DNA from: CAYLHF01 sp964383365
GTDB lineage: Bacteria > Bacteroidota > Rhodothermia > Rhodothermales > UBA10348
DNA: 43,548 nt
Direction of reading: 5' to 3'
Assembly: GCA_964383365.1 (NCBI GenBank)
Contig: CAYLHF010000023.1
Span: 1-43,548, forward strand
In this document: one piece after another, positions 27,837 through 36,390 of the stretch
Layout: every line of letters starts with the position of its first letter
Numbering within the stretch: position 1 is the first letter of the stretch
Notes under the pieces: model-generated
The model's database searches: none
The model's input: only the letters and a program-made list of their open reading frames with translations
What the model was told of the DNA's origin: nothing
Made by a program: the position numbers and the translations under genes

Positions 27837-30221
27837 ATGAAATCCATTTTCTCGTTTTTCCTCCTACTAGTTCTGGTCATCTCTTCGGGAGCCAACGCGC
27901 AGACTCGAAGGACATCTTCTCCCAATCTGACGGCGCTGGCCGGCTTCTCTTCGGCAGTCGCGGTCGATGGTTCGACGGTTCTCATCGGAGAATCTGGAAA
28001 TAATATGACTCCGGGATACGTGTATCTTTTTTCTGAAATGCAGGACGGCCATTGGGGTGAGTCTGGTCGCCTCGTGGCCAGTGATGCTCATGAGGCGGAT
28101 CACTTTGGCGCTGCAATAGCACTAAGTGGGGATGTTCTCGCGGTTTCGTCAAAAACCGGAAGCGGAAAAGTATACCTGTTCGGACGATCTGCCGGGGACG
28201 GATGGTCCGAGACTACCGTGCTATCGGGTACGGGATCGTCTGACGGTGACGAGTTTGGGACGGCGCTGGCGGTCTCCGATGACGTATTGCTCGTGGGTGC
28301 CGCCGGGACGGGGAACGAGGCGGGTGTCGTTTACGCATTCTCCCGGAACGAGGCTGGCCAATGGGGACAGGAAGCTATTCTGACAGCACCCGACAGCTCA
28401 GGCGGTGACCGCTTCGGTGCGGCAATGGCTGTCTCCGGGGATCTGTTGCTCATCGGTGCACCCGGAAGAGACAGGAGGACAGGAGTGGTGTTTTCCTTCA
28501 GGAGAACGGACGGGGTATGGGTCAAACATGAAGAAGTGAGTCCGTTCGGACTCGATCGCAATAATCGATTCGGTTCCCGCATCGTCATGAACGGAGAACA
28601 TGCATTGATCTCGGCTCCGTTTTATCAGCGATCCATGGGAGCCGTATTCATGTTCGAGCTCGACGAAGATGGAAGCTGGCGCAAAGGACTCACACAGGTT
28701 CCTTTTGACTCCGGTGCTAACTTGAGATATGGCACAGCCACCGCTTTTGTGGGAGAGGACATTTGGATCGGTGCGACGGGTGCCAATAAATTTCTCGGTG
28801 CGGTGTATGCTATCTCTGGAGACGGTGAAGGCAACTGGAAATCCGCATCGAAGATCACCTATGAGGGTTCAGAACGTGGAAGTCAGTTTGCCGCGTCGCT
28901 GGCGGCCAGTGACGAGTTAGTCGTTGTTGGACAACCGAATGTAGATTTTGGGACCGGCGCCGCAGTGGTTTTCAAAAAAGAAAACGATACATGGCATCAG
29001 GCAGGCATCCTGAATGGAGATGTCGAAGGATTGGACTCGATATCTGGAGACGAGGTTCGCTGTACAGATGGAAAGTCTGACCGCTTCGATTGCAAAGCGA
29101 TGGACATGTCTTCCATGCTGTCAGTCAAAGACATGGGCGGTTCCCGGGGAATCCAGGTCAATGACGTCTGGGGATGGACGGATCCTCAGTCGGACAGGGA
29201 GTATGCACTGGTAGGACGAATGGATGGGACGGCCTTTGTCGATGTCACGGATGCATCCCACCCGGTGTACATCGGGCAACTAATGCGTACCGACGGATCC
29301 CCGACGAGTATCTGGCGAGACATCAAGGTGTATAATGATTTTGCCTTCATCGTGGCCGACGCATCCGGCCAGCATGGCGTCCAGATATTCGATCTCAGGA
29401 AACTGAGAGACGTATCGAAGCTTCCTGCCGAATTCGAGGAAGACGCCCATTACGATGGAATTGCTTCTGCTCACAACATCGTTATTAACGAAGAAACGGG
29501 CTTCGCCTATACCGTCGGCAATAGCGCGGGCGGCGAAACATGCGGCGGAGGGCTCCACATGATCAACATTCAGGACCCGATGCATCCCGAATTTGCCGGA
29601 TGTTTTTCGGATCCTTCTACGGGTCGGGCGAGCACGGGTTATTCTCACGATGCCATGTGCACGGTCTATCATGGGCCAGACGTAGAGCACTCGGGTCAGG
29701 AAATATGTTTCGGGTCGAACGAGACGGCGCTTAGCATAGCGAACGTGACCGATAAGGAGAACCCGGTTTCGTTGTCCAGCGCGGCATATCCGAAAGTCGG
29801 ATACGCTCATCAGGGGTGGATCAGCGAAGATCACAAGTACTTTTATCTCGATGATGAGTTGGACGAAATCTCTGGATCCGTCAAGACAACACGCACGCTG
29901 ATATGGGACATCTCCGACCTGGATGATCCTCAATTGGTCAAAGAACATATGTCTGACGTAGCCTCTTCTGACCATAATCTATACGTAAACGGCCACTACA
30001 TGTATCAGTCGAATTACGTCTCGGGATTGCGTGTTCTGGATATAAGCGATCCTACGTCTCCTGTGGAATTCGGATACTTTGATACGCATCCGTTTGGTGA
30101 GAACAAGGCTGGTTTTGATGGTTCATGGAGTAACTATCCGTTTTTTAAGAGCGGCAACATCATTGTAACCTCCATGAAAGAAGGTCTGTTTGTACTTAGA
30201 AAGCGTGAGGTAGATATCTAG
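27837..30221 (+). CDS. Secreted FG-GAP plus LVIVD-repeat protein (choice-of-anchor B type)
   Basis: A 794-aa exported protein. ATG 27837 begins a clean signal peptide cut near residue 21 (GANA before Q); an earlier ATG at 27762 would bury it. Residues about 30-395 hold repeated FG-GAP-like blades (GDEFGTALAVSDDVLLVGA and variants). Residues about 420-790 form an LVIVD-type propeller (TAFVDVTDASHPVYIG, VQIFDLRKL, LRVLDISDPTSPVEFG). The second half has the histidine-rich HNIVI and GYSHDAMC segments and several Cys residues common in choice-of-anchor-B proteins. No T9SS tail is visible. Ligand and function are unknown. The next gene overlaps its stop by one base, so they are translationally coupled. 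Confidence 0.85.
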   Translation: MKSIFSFFLLLVLVISSGANAQTRRTSSPNLTALAGFSSAVAVDGSTVLIGESGNNMTPGYVYLFSEMQDGHWGESGRLVASDAHEADHFGAAIALSGDVLAVSSKTGSGKVYLFGRSAGDGWSETTVLSGTGSSDGDEFGTALAVSDDVLLVGAAGTGNEAGVVYAFSRNEAGQWGQEAILTAPDSSGGDRFGAAMAVSGDLLLIGAPGRDRRTGVVFSFRRTDGVWVKHEEVSPFGLDRNNRFGSRIVMNGEHALISAPFYQRSMGAVFMFELDEDGSWRKGLTQVPFDSGANLRYGTATAFVGEDIWIGATGANKFLGAVYAISGDGEGNWKSASKITYEGSERGSQFAASLAASDELVVVGQPNVDFGTGAAVVFKKENDTWHQAGILNGDVEGLDSISGDEVRCTDGKSDRFDCKAMDMSSMLSVKDMGGSRGIQVNDVWGWTDPQSDREYALVGRMDGTAFVDVTDASHPVYIGQLMRTDGSPTSIWRDIKVYNDFAFIVADASGQHGVQIFDLRKLRDVSKLPAEFEEDAHYDGIASAHNIVINEETGFAYTVGNSAGGETCGGGLHMINIQDPMHPEFAGCFSDPSTGRASTGYSHDAMCTVYHGPDVEHSGQEICFGSNETALSIANVTDKENPVSLSSAAYPKVGYAHQGWISEDHKYFYLDDELDEISGSVKTTRTLIWDISDLDDPQLVKEHMSDVASSDHNLYVNGHYMYQSNYVSGLRVLDISDPTSPVEFGYFDTHPFGENKAGFDGSWSNYPFFKSGNIIVTSMKEGLFVLRKREVDI

Positions 30222-31348
30222 TGAAATCATCACTGAGAGAACGCAAGTTGGCCACTGGTCTGTTGATGGCCGTGCTTGTCACGTCGGTTTGGGCGCAACC
30301 CTCGCCCAGGATTGACAACAGGGAGAACGTCGATTCGAAATCGGTCACCCAATCGAAGGAATATGTGTATGTAGCCAACCAGGGCTCGGCAACCGTATCC
30401 GTGATAGATGTCGCTAAAAACGACGTCGTGGAGACCGTAGATCTTGAGCGTCTTGGATTCTCGGCCAACGCGAAGCCGCATCACATCGTCGTAGAACCAG
30501 ATGGATCCTTCTGGTATCTGAGCATGATTGTTGAAAATAAGGTTCTGAAATTCAACAAAAGAAATGAGATTGTCGGTGTTGCTGAATTTCAGGTACCCGG
30601 GTTGATGGCGCTTGATATAACGTCAGATCATCTTTTCGTCGGGCGGTCGATGGCCGCTGTCAATCCTCCGAAGCGGATTGGTCTTATCACGCGTTCAACG
30701 ATGAAAATAGAAGAATTGGAAGTTTTTCATCCACGACCGCACGCTATAGCTGTGGATCCGACAGGAACGTTTGTTTTTTCGGCTAGCCTGTCACAGAACA
30801 GGGTCATCGCCGTGAATCTTGGCTCCGGCGATAGTTCGATTCGGAATCTACCCGGCCCGGTTCATACGCTGGTTCAGTTCGCTGCGAGTCCCGACGGCAA
30901 GTTCCTGGTCATCGGTGGTCAGTTGACCGGAAGACTGCTTGTCTTTGATGCTACCAAACCGGAGACGCTTCCTCTCCTGAAAACGTTACAGGTAGGGGCG
31001 CAGCCTTGGCACCCCGTCTTTTCACCGGACAGTCAGACGGTCTATGTACCCGGTAAGAAAGCCAATACGATTAGCGTCATCGACATGAAAGAGATGGAAA
31101 TTGCCCGAGTCATTGAAGGTCGCGGCTTGTCACAACCCCATGGCAGCGCGATCGGTGGCGGTGGAAGGTATCTTTACGTCTCGAGCAATAATACGGATGG
31201 GGGATACCGTTCGGCGGACGACACGAAACGTACGCCGGGGACGGTAACCGTTGTGGATTTGAAGACGAATGCGATTGTGAAAGTGATCGAAGTCGGCGGG
31301 CATGCTGCAGGTGTGGGAGCCAGGGCATACCGATTGAATGGGGAATAA
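30221..31348 (+). CDS. YncE-like secreted beta-propeller protein
   Basis: A 375-aa protein with a signal peptide of about 25 residues (basic start, hydrophobic core, SVWA before Q). The rest is repeated propeller blades of the YVTN/YncE kind: YVYVANQGSATVSVIDVAK, HAIAVDPTGTFVFSAS, FSPDSQTVYVPGKKANTISVID, GRYLYVSSNN. Such proteins are periplasmic or surface binding scaffolds and occur beside metal and redox systems; a ligand cannot be read here. The start is GTG 30221 in a TAGTG overlap with the previous stop. The FG-GAP lipoprotein gene begins 11 bp after its stop, making a three-gene operon. Confidence 0.85.
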   Translation: MKSSLRERKLATGLLMAVLVTSVWAQPSPRIDNRENVDSKSVTQSKEYVYVANQGSATVSVIDVAKNDVVETVDLERLGFSANAKPHHIVVEPDGSFWYLSMIVENKVLKFNKRNEIVGVAEFQVPGLMALDITSDHLFVGRSMAAVNPPKRIGLITRSTMKIEELEVFHPRPHAIAVDPTGTFVFSASLSQNRVIAVNLGSGDSSIRNLPGPVHTLVQFAASPDGKFLVIGGQLTGRLLVFDATKPETLPLLKTLQVGAQPWHPVFSPDSQTVYVPGKKANTISVIDMKEMEIARVIEGRGLSQPHGSAIGGGGRYLYVSSNNTDGGYRSADDTKRTPGTVTVVDLKTNAIVKVIEVGGHAAGVGARAYRLNGE

Positions 31349-31359
31349 ACGCGAGAGAT

Positions 31360-33246
31360 ATGGTTAAGAACCGCGGTCCGATTCGAATCACCGGTGTTTC
31401 GGTGCTTGTATCCTCTGTACTTCTTATTGTCGCATCGTACGGTCTGAGCGGGTGTTCGTCCACGGACGGAACCCTCCAGAAGGCGCATGGTCAATCGGAG
31501 AGGAATGCCGAAGGCTCGTTTGTACGGAGCGTTGAGCCATTCCTGGTCTTCGATTCATCGGGAGTGGAATACCAACTTCCAATGCTCGGCGGTTTCAATG
31601 TTCCCAGACCCCAATTCGCTGATATCGACGGTGACGGAGATCTGGACCTGTTCGTCCAGGAGGAGACCGGAAGCCTGGTCTATCTCGAGAATACCGGTAC
31701 GGCATCGGAACCGGTCTACACGTGGAGAACCGATAAGTACCAGGATCTGGACGTCGGCGAGTGGTATCGGCTATTTGATCTGGATGCAGACGGAGATCTG
31801 GACATGCTTGCCGAAGAACAGTTCAGCTACGTTCGATACTTCCGGAACAACGGTTCTTCGACAGATCCTCGGTTTAAGCTGGCCGTTGACACGCTCCGGG
31901 ATGCGACTGATACTCCGCTTTTTGCCGACCGACAGAATATTCCGAATCTGGTCGATATCGACTGCGACGGCATGGTCGACTTATTCATCGGTCGCGTCAC
32001 CGGTACGATAACCCGGTATGAGTCTATCGGGATGGACGCGGACAACGTGCCCCGATTCAAGTTTGCAACGGACGAATTTGAGGATATACAGATAATTGGC
32101 GAACTCCCGGGCGGTAGCAGCCGTCACGGAGCCAATACCATGACGTTCGCCGACATGGACACGGATGGAGATCTTGACCTGTTCTGGGGAGATTATTTTG
32201 AACCGGGGCTCCTCTATATCCAGAACCTGGGAACCTGCAGACTCCCATCGCTTCGCAGTGAACCCGTTCCATTTCCGAGAAATGCACCAGTTTCGACCAG
32301 TGGGTATAACGCGCCCGTCATTGTGGATTATGATCTGGACGGCGATCTGGACCTGTTTTTCGGGGTGCTGGGGGGAGCATTCAATGCGAATAAATCGACA
32401 GTGGAAAACCTCTATTTTCTTGAACAGATTCGAACAGATGTCTTTGAGGAGAGGACGAGACGATTCGTTCATACGATAGACGTGGGAAGCGAGAGTATCG
32501 TGAAAGCTGCCGATTTCGACGGAGACGGCGATCTCGATCTTTTGATAACCAATAAGATTTCTCCAACGGATCCAAACACGTCAGACGTAGCGTACATAGA
32601 AAATTCAGGCTCCGAGACACAGCCTGAGTTCCGATTCAGGGGTTCCTGGCCGCTGCTCAGTACGTATCATCAGGATCCGGCAATTGCAGATCTTGATGGA
32701 GACGGGGATCTGGACATGCTACTGGGAAAATGGAACAGAGAAATCGCCTACTTCAGAAACGACGGATCCAGGACGAATCCTTCGTTCGTTCTGGTTGATC
32801 CGGTCTTTCTGAGTCTCACACGTGGGAGCAATTCAGCTCCTGCGCTTGCTGACATTGACGCCGACGGAGATCAGGATCTCTTTGTCGGAGAGGCATCGGG
32901 TACCGTCAATTATTATGAGAATGAAGGATCAGAAACGGAGGCTCGGTTTGTTCTCGTTTCGGATACATTCCAGGATATTGACGTCGGACGCAGGAGCTTT
33001 CCAACCCTCGCAGATATCGATGGGGATGGAGACTTCGACCTCCTGCTCGGAACCGAACTCGACGGCGTGTTGATATACAGGAATGAGGGATCACCGAAAA
33101 TACCAAAATTCGTTGCTGACGGTGCTTTGGATGTTCGGCTGCAGACCCTTGCGACTCCTGAATTTGCTGATCTGGATGGAGACGGGGACCTCGATCTTCT
33201 CGTCGGAGGATCGTCTGGAGGGCTGCTCTACTTCGAATTCAAGTAG
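31360..33246 (+). CDS. FG-GAP/VCBS-repeat lipoprotein
   Basis: A 628-aa envelope lipoprotein with lipobox LSGC (Cys32). Ten calcium-loop motifs of the form D-x-D-x-D-G-D-x-D (for example DIDGDGDLDLF and DLDGDGDLDML) are spread through the protein, each followed by a variable strand and often YFRNDGS or YLENTG. This is the VCBS/FG-GAP beta-propeller pattern, probably with one propeller of seven or more blades that binds Ca2+. ATG 31360 is preceded by AGAGAT. It closes the three-gene operon. Its 3' end overlaps the opposite-strand gene tail by 19 bp, so the two operons converge and overlap. Confidence 0.88.
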   Translation: MVKNRGPIRITGVSVLVSSVLLIVASYGLSGCSSTDGTLQKAHGQSERNAEGSFVRSVEPFLVFDSSGVEYQLPMLGGFNVPRPQFADIDGDGDLDLFVQEETGSLVYLENTGTASEPVYTWRTDKYQDLDVGEWYRLFDLDADGDLDMLAEEQFSYVRYFRNNGSSTDPRFKLAVDTLRDATDTPLFADRQNIPNLVDIDCDGMVDLFIGRVTGTITRYESIGMDADNVPRFKFATDEFEDIQIIGELPGGSSRHGANTMTFADMDTDGDLDLFWGDYFEPGLLYIQNLGTCRLPSLRSEPVPFPRNAPVSTSGYNAPVIVDYDLDGDLDLFFGVLGGAFNANKSTVENLYFLEQIRTDVFEERTRRFVHTIDVGSESIVKAADFDGDGDLDLLITNKISPTDPNTSDVAYIENSGSETQPEFRFRGSWPLLSTYHQDPAIADLDGDGDLDMLLGKWNREIAYFRNDGSRTNPSFVLVDPVFLSLTRGSNSAPALADIDADGDQDLFVGEASGTVNYYENEGSETEARFVLVSDTFQDIDVGRRSFPTLADIDGDGDFDLLLGTELDGVLIYRNEGSPKIPKFVADGALDVRLQTLATPEFADLDGDGDLDLLVGGSSGGLLYFEFK

Positions 33247-33971
33247 GGTCGTACGGCCCCCTTCGCGACCCGGAACTCATAGAGCGCACCATGAGAGAGT
33301 AGTGTTCCGGTCATCTGTACGGGTTGACCGACGAAGGGAAGTACGGTCTCCGTAATCCGTTCTCCGGACGGTCCGGTCAACAGGGCGTACTGGAGACGAT
33401 CGTTGCTGTTTTTGAGGATCAGCATCGGTGGAATCCCGCCGGCCAGGCAAGCCCGTGCACACGCCCGGTGTACGGTGCCATTTCCGGGCTTCATTACGCC
33501 AAGAAAACACTTACTGTCAACGATTTCGCCGATAATCGTCTTCAATCCAATGAATGAAGCCGGTCGGACCGGGAGCGGAAACGTCTTCTCGGTTGGGTGG
33601 ACTGAACCGGCCGCAACTTCCAGCATCAAGACTCCGTCCCGCCTGATCAAGGTCGCATCCAGAGAAACGAATCCCGCTTCCTGGCTACTGTCGAATCCCC
33701 GTTTCCCCTCAGATACGAGCAGATACGAGTGGGGGCGTTCAGTATCAGTTCTACTTACAATAAGAAGTGGAACGGTTCCTTTAGTGAGAAATCCCTCGTA
33801 GGATCTCACCTTTCCATATTCAAATGTTCCGTCTCCGGGGTCATTCTGCGAACGCACTAGCGTCGATGCAAGTAATGCCGAAAGGACAAGTAGAAACAGG
33901 CTCACCCGAAAAAGCCGCTTCTTGATACCTGTTGGTATAGAATCGGTATATCCGATAAAAAAATCACTCAT
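33228..33971 (-). CDS. Anchored periplasmic protein with a Cys-x12-His-x2-Cys-x3-Cys motif, function unknown
   Basis: A 247-aa protein from ATG 33971 with one membrane anchor or signal (about 20-40) and a periplasmic beta-rich rest. The striking part is residues 148-182: GEIVDSKCFLGVMKPG, then HRACARAC and GGIPPML, giving C155, H168, C171 and C175. Spacing and conserved Gly/Pro neighbours suggest a metal site or disulfides. The last quarter resembles an OB-like strand set (VGQPVQMTGTLLSHGAL). The ATG overlaps the stop of the Rieske gene by 8 bases (ATGAGTGA), so it is coupled to that protein and probably works with it. I do not know a named family; the motif may define one. Confidence 0.8.
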   Translation of the reverse strand: MSDFFIGYTDSIPTGIKKRLFRVSLFLLVLSALLASTLVRSQNDPGDGTFEYGKVRSYEGFLTKGTVPLLIVSRTDTERPHSYLLVSEGKRGFDSSQEAGFVSLDATLIRRDGVLMLEVAAGSVHPTEKTFPLPVRPASFIGLKTIIGEIVDSKCFLGVMKPGNGTVHRACARACLAGGIPPMLILKNSNDRLQYALLTGPSGERITETVLPFVGQPVQMTGTLLSHGALYEFRVAKGAVRPYLNSK

Positions 33972-35007
33972 ATTTCGATTCACCAGAATGACTTGCTGGA
34001 GAGTGTCTCTCTTCCGGGTCAGGAATTTCGCTCACATACACCTGACCGTCTATTATTGAGGTCCTGAACGTAGGAACAGATTCCGTAAAAGGCTCCGGCG
34101 ACTTACCGGTCAGCGGACAATACTGATAGCCGTGCCAGGGGCACGTCACAAATCCGTCAATGATTCGTCCTTCACCCAACGGACCATTCTGATGTTGACA
34201 AACGCCGGATATGGCTGTAATTCCATGATCCGACCGGAAGACCGCTACGCGTTCGCCACTGACAAGGGTGGTCACGGCTCGGTCCGGTTTGATCTCCTCG
34301 ACGCTACAAACACGAACGAAACCGTCGACAGAAAGCCCCGGAGTGTCGAGCCTTTTTTCTCTAAATCCAGCGACCAGGTGGAGACAGACAAGCCATCCGG
34401 CTCCGGCTACCGCCAGAATGAGCGGAATGGCAGAGGTCGAATCCTGAGCGATACCGAAAATGATGTGGCCGAAGATCAGACCATATGCCAGGTATACCAG
34501 CATATGCAGAGACTTCCAAACAGGTGCTGTGAGTTGATTCAACCAGAAGTCATGGCTGGTCGCGGCCATAAGAAAAAGGATTATGAGACCCAATAATCCG
34601 AGCGGCTGAAACGGAATACCCATACGCCAATCGGATACCCGATCGTTCACGAAAACAGACAGGATGGGATTGATGTCTCCCATTGCATGAAACTGAACGA
34701 TGGACAACACTGCATGAGAGAGCGCGATGGCGAACATAGAGACGCCCAGGTGCCGACGGTTGTAGAGGAGGGGAAGAAAACCGGGGTGAAGACGCGAGAG
34801 TGGTCCTATCGAGAGAGTGATATGAAGCAGCAAGAAAGCCAGCGACGACGTACTCCGTATCAAGAGGGTTTCAATCGTTGAAGACGGAAACCAGAGCAGG
34901 CCTCCCCCGACGAAGATCGTCAGATACAGCAGGATACCGCTCCAGAGGACTTCGTCGTATCGTTTTTTCTGTCGGTTCCAACCAACCGCCTGGTAAACGT
35001 GTCCCAT
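33964..35007 (-). CDS. Ferric-reductase-like membrane domain fused to a C-terminal Rieske [2Fe-2S] domain
   Basis: A 347-aa predicted inner-membrane electron carrier. Residues about 20-215 hold six or so membrane segments of the ferric-reductase-like/YedZ type, with histidines at 62, 86, 98, 107, 168 and 181 that could hold two b hemes. Residues about 226-328 are a Rieske domain with CQH (C270, H272) and CPWHGY (C289, H292), the complete C-x-H and C-x2-H cluster ligands. The fusion suggests electrons pass between b hemes and the iron-sulfur cluster. There is no flavin or NAD domain as in true ferric reductases. ATG 35007 is 3 bp after the 53-aa gene and its stop overlaps the 247-aa gene. Confidence 0.9.
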   Translation of the reverse strand: MGHVYQAVGWNRQKKRYDEVLWSGILLYLTIFVGGGLLWFPSSTIETLLIRSTSSLAFLLLHITLSIGPLSRLHPGFLPLLYNRRHLGVSMFAIALSHAVLSIVQFHAMGDINPILSVFVNDRVSDWRMGIPFQPLGLLGLIILFLMAATSHDFWLNQLTAPVWKSLHMLVYLAYGLIFGHIIFGIAQDSTSAIPLILAVAGAGWLVCLHLVAGFREKRLDTPGLSVDGFVRVCSVEEIKPDRAVTTLVSGERVAVFRSDHGITAISGVCQHQNGPLGEGRIIDGFVTCPWHGYQYCPLTGKSPEPFTESVPTFRTSIIDGQVYVSEIPDPEERHSPASHSGESKYE

Positions 35008-35010
35008 AGT

Positions 35011-35172
35011 TTACCTCATCAGTGCGGTGGAATCCGGTACATCCCGCATGACGGGAAACGAATCTGTCGGGACATCAGATTTAACTACGTGTCCGGCCGC
35101 CAGAATGACAAGAAGGACGACGGCAAGAATGATCCACATCGTTCGGTGTCGGGCTCTCAGCTTGGCAATCAT
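35011..35172 (-). CDS. Small single-span membrane protein (53 aa)
   Basis: A short gene found by reading the gap between its neighbours. ATG at 35172 overlaps the stop of the 84-aa gene in an ATGA arrangement, and its TAA at 35011-35013 lies 3 bp before the ATG of the Rieske gene. The protein begins MIAKLRARHRTMW, a basic helix with HRxxW, then one hydrophobic span (about 13-27), then a short polar tail outside. The tight coupling on both sides is the main evidence that it is real. It is probably an accessory or assembly subunit of the Rieske membrane protein, with no function assigned. Confidence 0.75.
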   Translation of the reverse strand: MIAKLRARHRTMWIILAVVLLVILAAGHVVKSDVPTDSFPVMRDVPDSTALMR

Positions 35173-35423
35173 TCCAGCATCTCCTTGTGGGCCGTATGCT
35201 CACGACGATATCCTGATGTACCCGAAGCAAGGCGCCGAAGCAGGAATGGCCAGAGGGCGACGGAGCCGGGAAAAACAATCAGGCGAAACCCCCACGAACT
35301 CTTTTCGGCGGAAGAATCGATGTGATCAATGCGCCTGAGTACGAAAGGAATGGCAAACAGAACACCAAGTATGATATAGGCGAGAGCGACGTACAATAAC
35401 CATATAATAAGAGCGTCAGACAT
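35169..35423 (-). CDS. Small two-span membrane protein (84 aa)
   Basis: First gene of the minus-strand Rieske operon. It has a long N-terminal span (about 4-28), a short charged loop RRIDHIDSSAEKS, then a conserved-looking second hydrophobic stretch WGFRLIVFPGSVALWPFLL, and a basic tail. The GFRL...PG...WP pattern seems designed rather than random. The ATG at 35423 begins the operon and the stop overlaps the next start by four bases (ATGA). I do not know a named family. A role in anchoring or assembling the heme/Rieske membrane unit is inferred from position only. Confidence 0.75.
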   Translation of the reverse strand: MSDALIIWLLYVALAYIILGVLFAIPFVLRRIDHIDSSAEKSSWGFRLIVFPGSVALWPFLLRRLASGTSGYRREHTAHKEMLE

Positions 35424-35665
35424 GCTGCCAGCGACTGGGGTGAACGGTTGATCCTAATGTAAACCGATCCAGATATGAATGCCAGAATCGTTTCGTGATC
35501 AATCTGCAACCATTAAAAGATGATTAGAACCCTTGAATCGCATCCCAAAAACGTTGGATTCGCGTATAATTGTGTATCAAGGTCATCTTCACGGAAAAGA
35601 ACCGTGTTGAGATCAGTCGGTGTTGTAAGTTTGCCCCCGGTGGAATGTCGAAGTCAAAGAATGTA
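35424..35665. promoter_or_regulatory. Divergent control region of the Rieske operon and the two-component genes
   Basis: The gap between the ATG at 35423 (minus) and the regulator start at 35666 (plus). TATAATTG at 35565-35572 is a near match to the -7 consensus on the plus strand. No clear minus-strand element or direct-repeat operator was found. Its position suggests the regulator could control both sides, which is inference. Confidence 0.35.
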
Positions 35666-36355
35666 ATGAGCTTCAGCCGTACGAGGATATTACTCGTTGA
35701 GGATGAACCGGACCTCGCGTCGTTTATAGAGCAGGGACTCGAAGAAGAGGGGTATGCTGTGACGTGGGTGGAGACGGGTGAGCGGGCGATCGAACAATCT
35801 GATCAATCGGACCTGGTCCTTCTCGATGTTCGACTTCCAGACATTCCGGGGACTGGAGTGGCGCGGAGAATGAGAGCAAGACACCCGTCCTTGCCGATAA
35901 TGATGTTGACTGCGTTGGACTCCGTTGAAAATGTGGTAGAAGGTCTCGCATCCGGAGCCGACGATTATCTGGCAAAGCCATTCGAGTTCGTTGAATTGTT
36001 GGCACGTATTCAGGCCCTTCTCAGACGGGCTACGCCGACACCGAGCTCAGGTCATTCGAAAGAAAAATATCCCAGCCTCGAACTGGACGGACACAAAATC
36101 TATTATGAGGGAGAGTCGATTGATTTTACGCGTAAAGAATACGACCTCCTGGAGTATCTTCTGAAAAACGAGGGTCAGACGTTGTCACGCAAATCCATAC
36201 ATCGGGATGTCTGGGGCAATGACTTCAATCGTGGGACCAACTTGATAGATGTGTATATCAATTACATCAGGAAAAAGTTGGCAGAAGCCAGTTGTGATGT
36301 CAGGATAGAGACGGTTTGGGGAATAGGGTACCGGCTCGTTGGTCAGTCCAAGTAA
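35666..36355 (+). CDS. OmpR-family response regulator
   Basis: A 229-aa two-component transcription factor. The receiver domain opens RILLVEDEPD with the acidic pocket at 12-14, phospho-acceptor Asp54 in LVLLDVRLPD, and Lys104 in AKPFEF. The winged-helix DNA-binding domain has FTRKEYDLLEYLL, the recognition-helix region NLIDVYINYIRKKL, and a C-terminal GIGYRL wing. I begin at ATG 35666, which fits the usual short N-terminus; ATG 35645 would add seven residues. The sensor kinase follows after 35 bp. Targets are probably the flanking redox operons, but no binding repeat was identified. Confidence 0.92.
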   Translation: MSFSRTRILLVEDEPDLASFIEQGLEEEGYAVTWVETGERAIEQSDQSDLVLLDVRLPDIPGTGVARRMRARHPSLPIMMLTALDSVENVVEGLASGADDYLAKPFEFVELLARIQALLRRATPTPSSGHSKEKYPSLELDGHKIYYEGESIDFTRKEYDLLEYLLKNEGQTLSRKSIHRDVWGNDFNRGTNLIDVYINYIRKKLAEASCDVRIETVWGIGYRLVGQSK

Positions 36356-36390
36356 CGTCTGGGTGATCCAATGAGGCGAGGAAATTCAGG

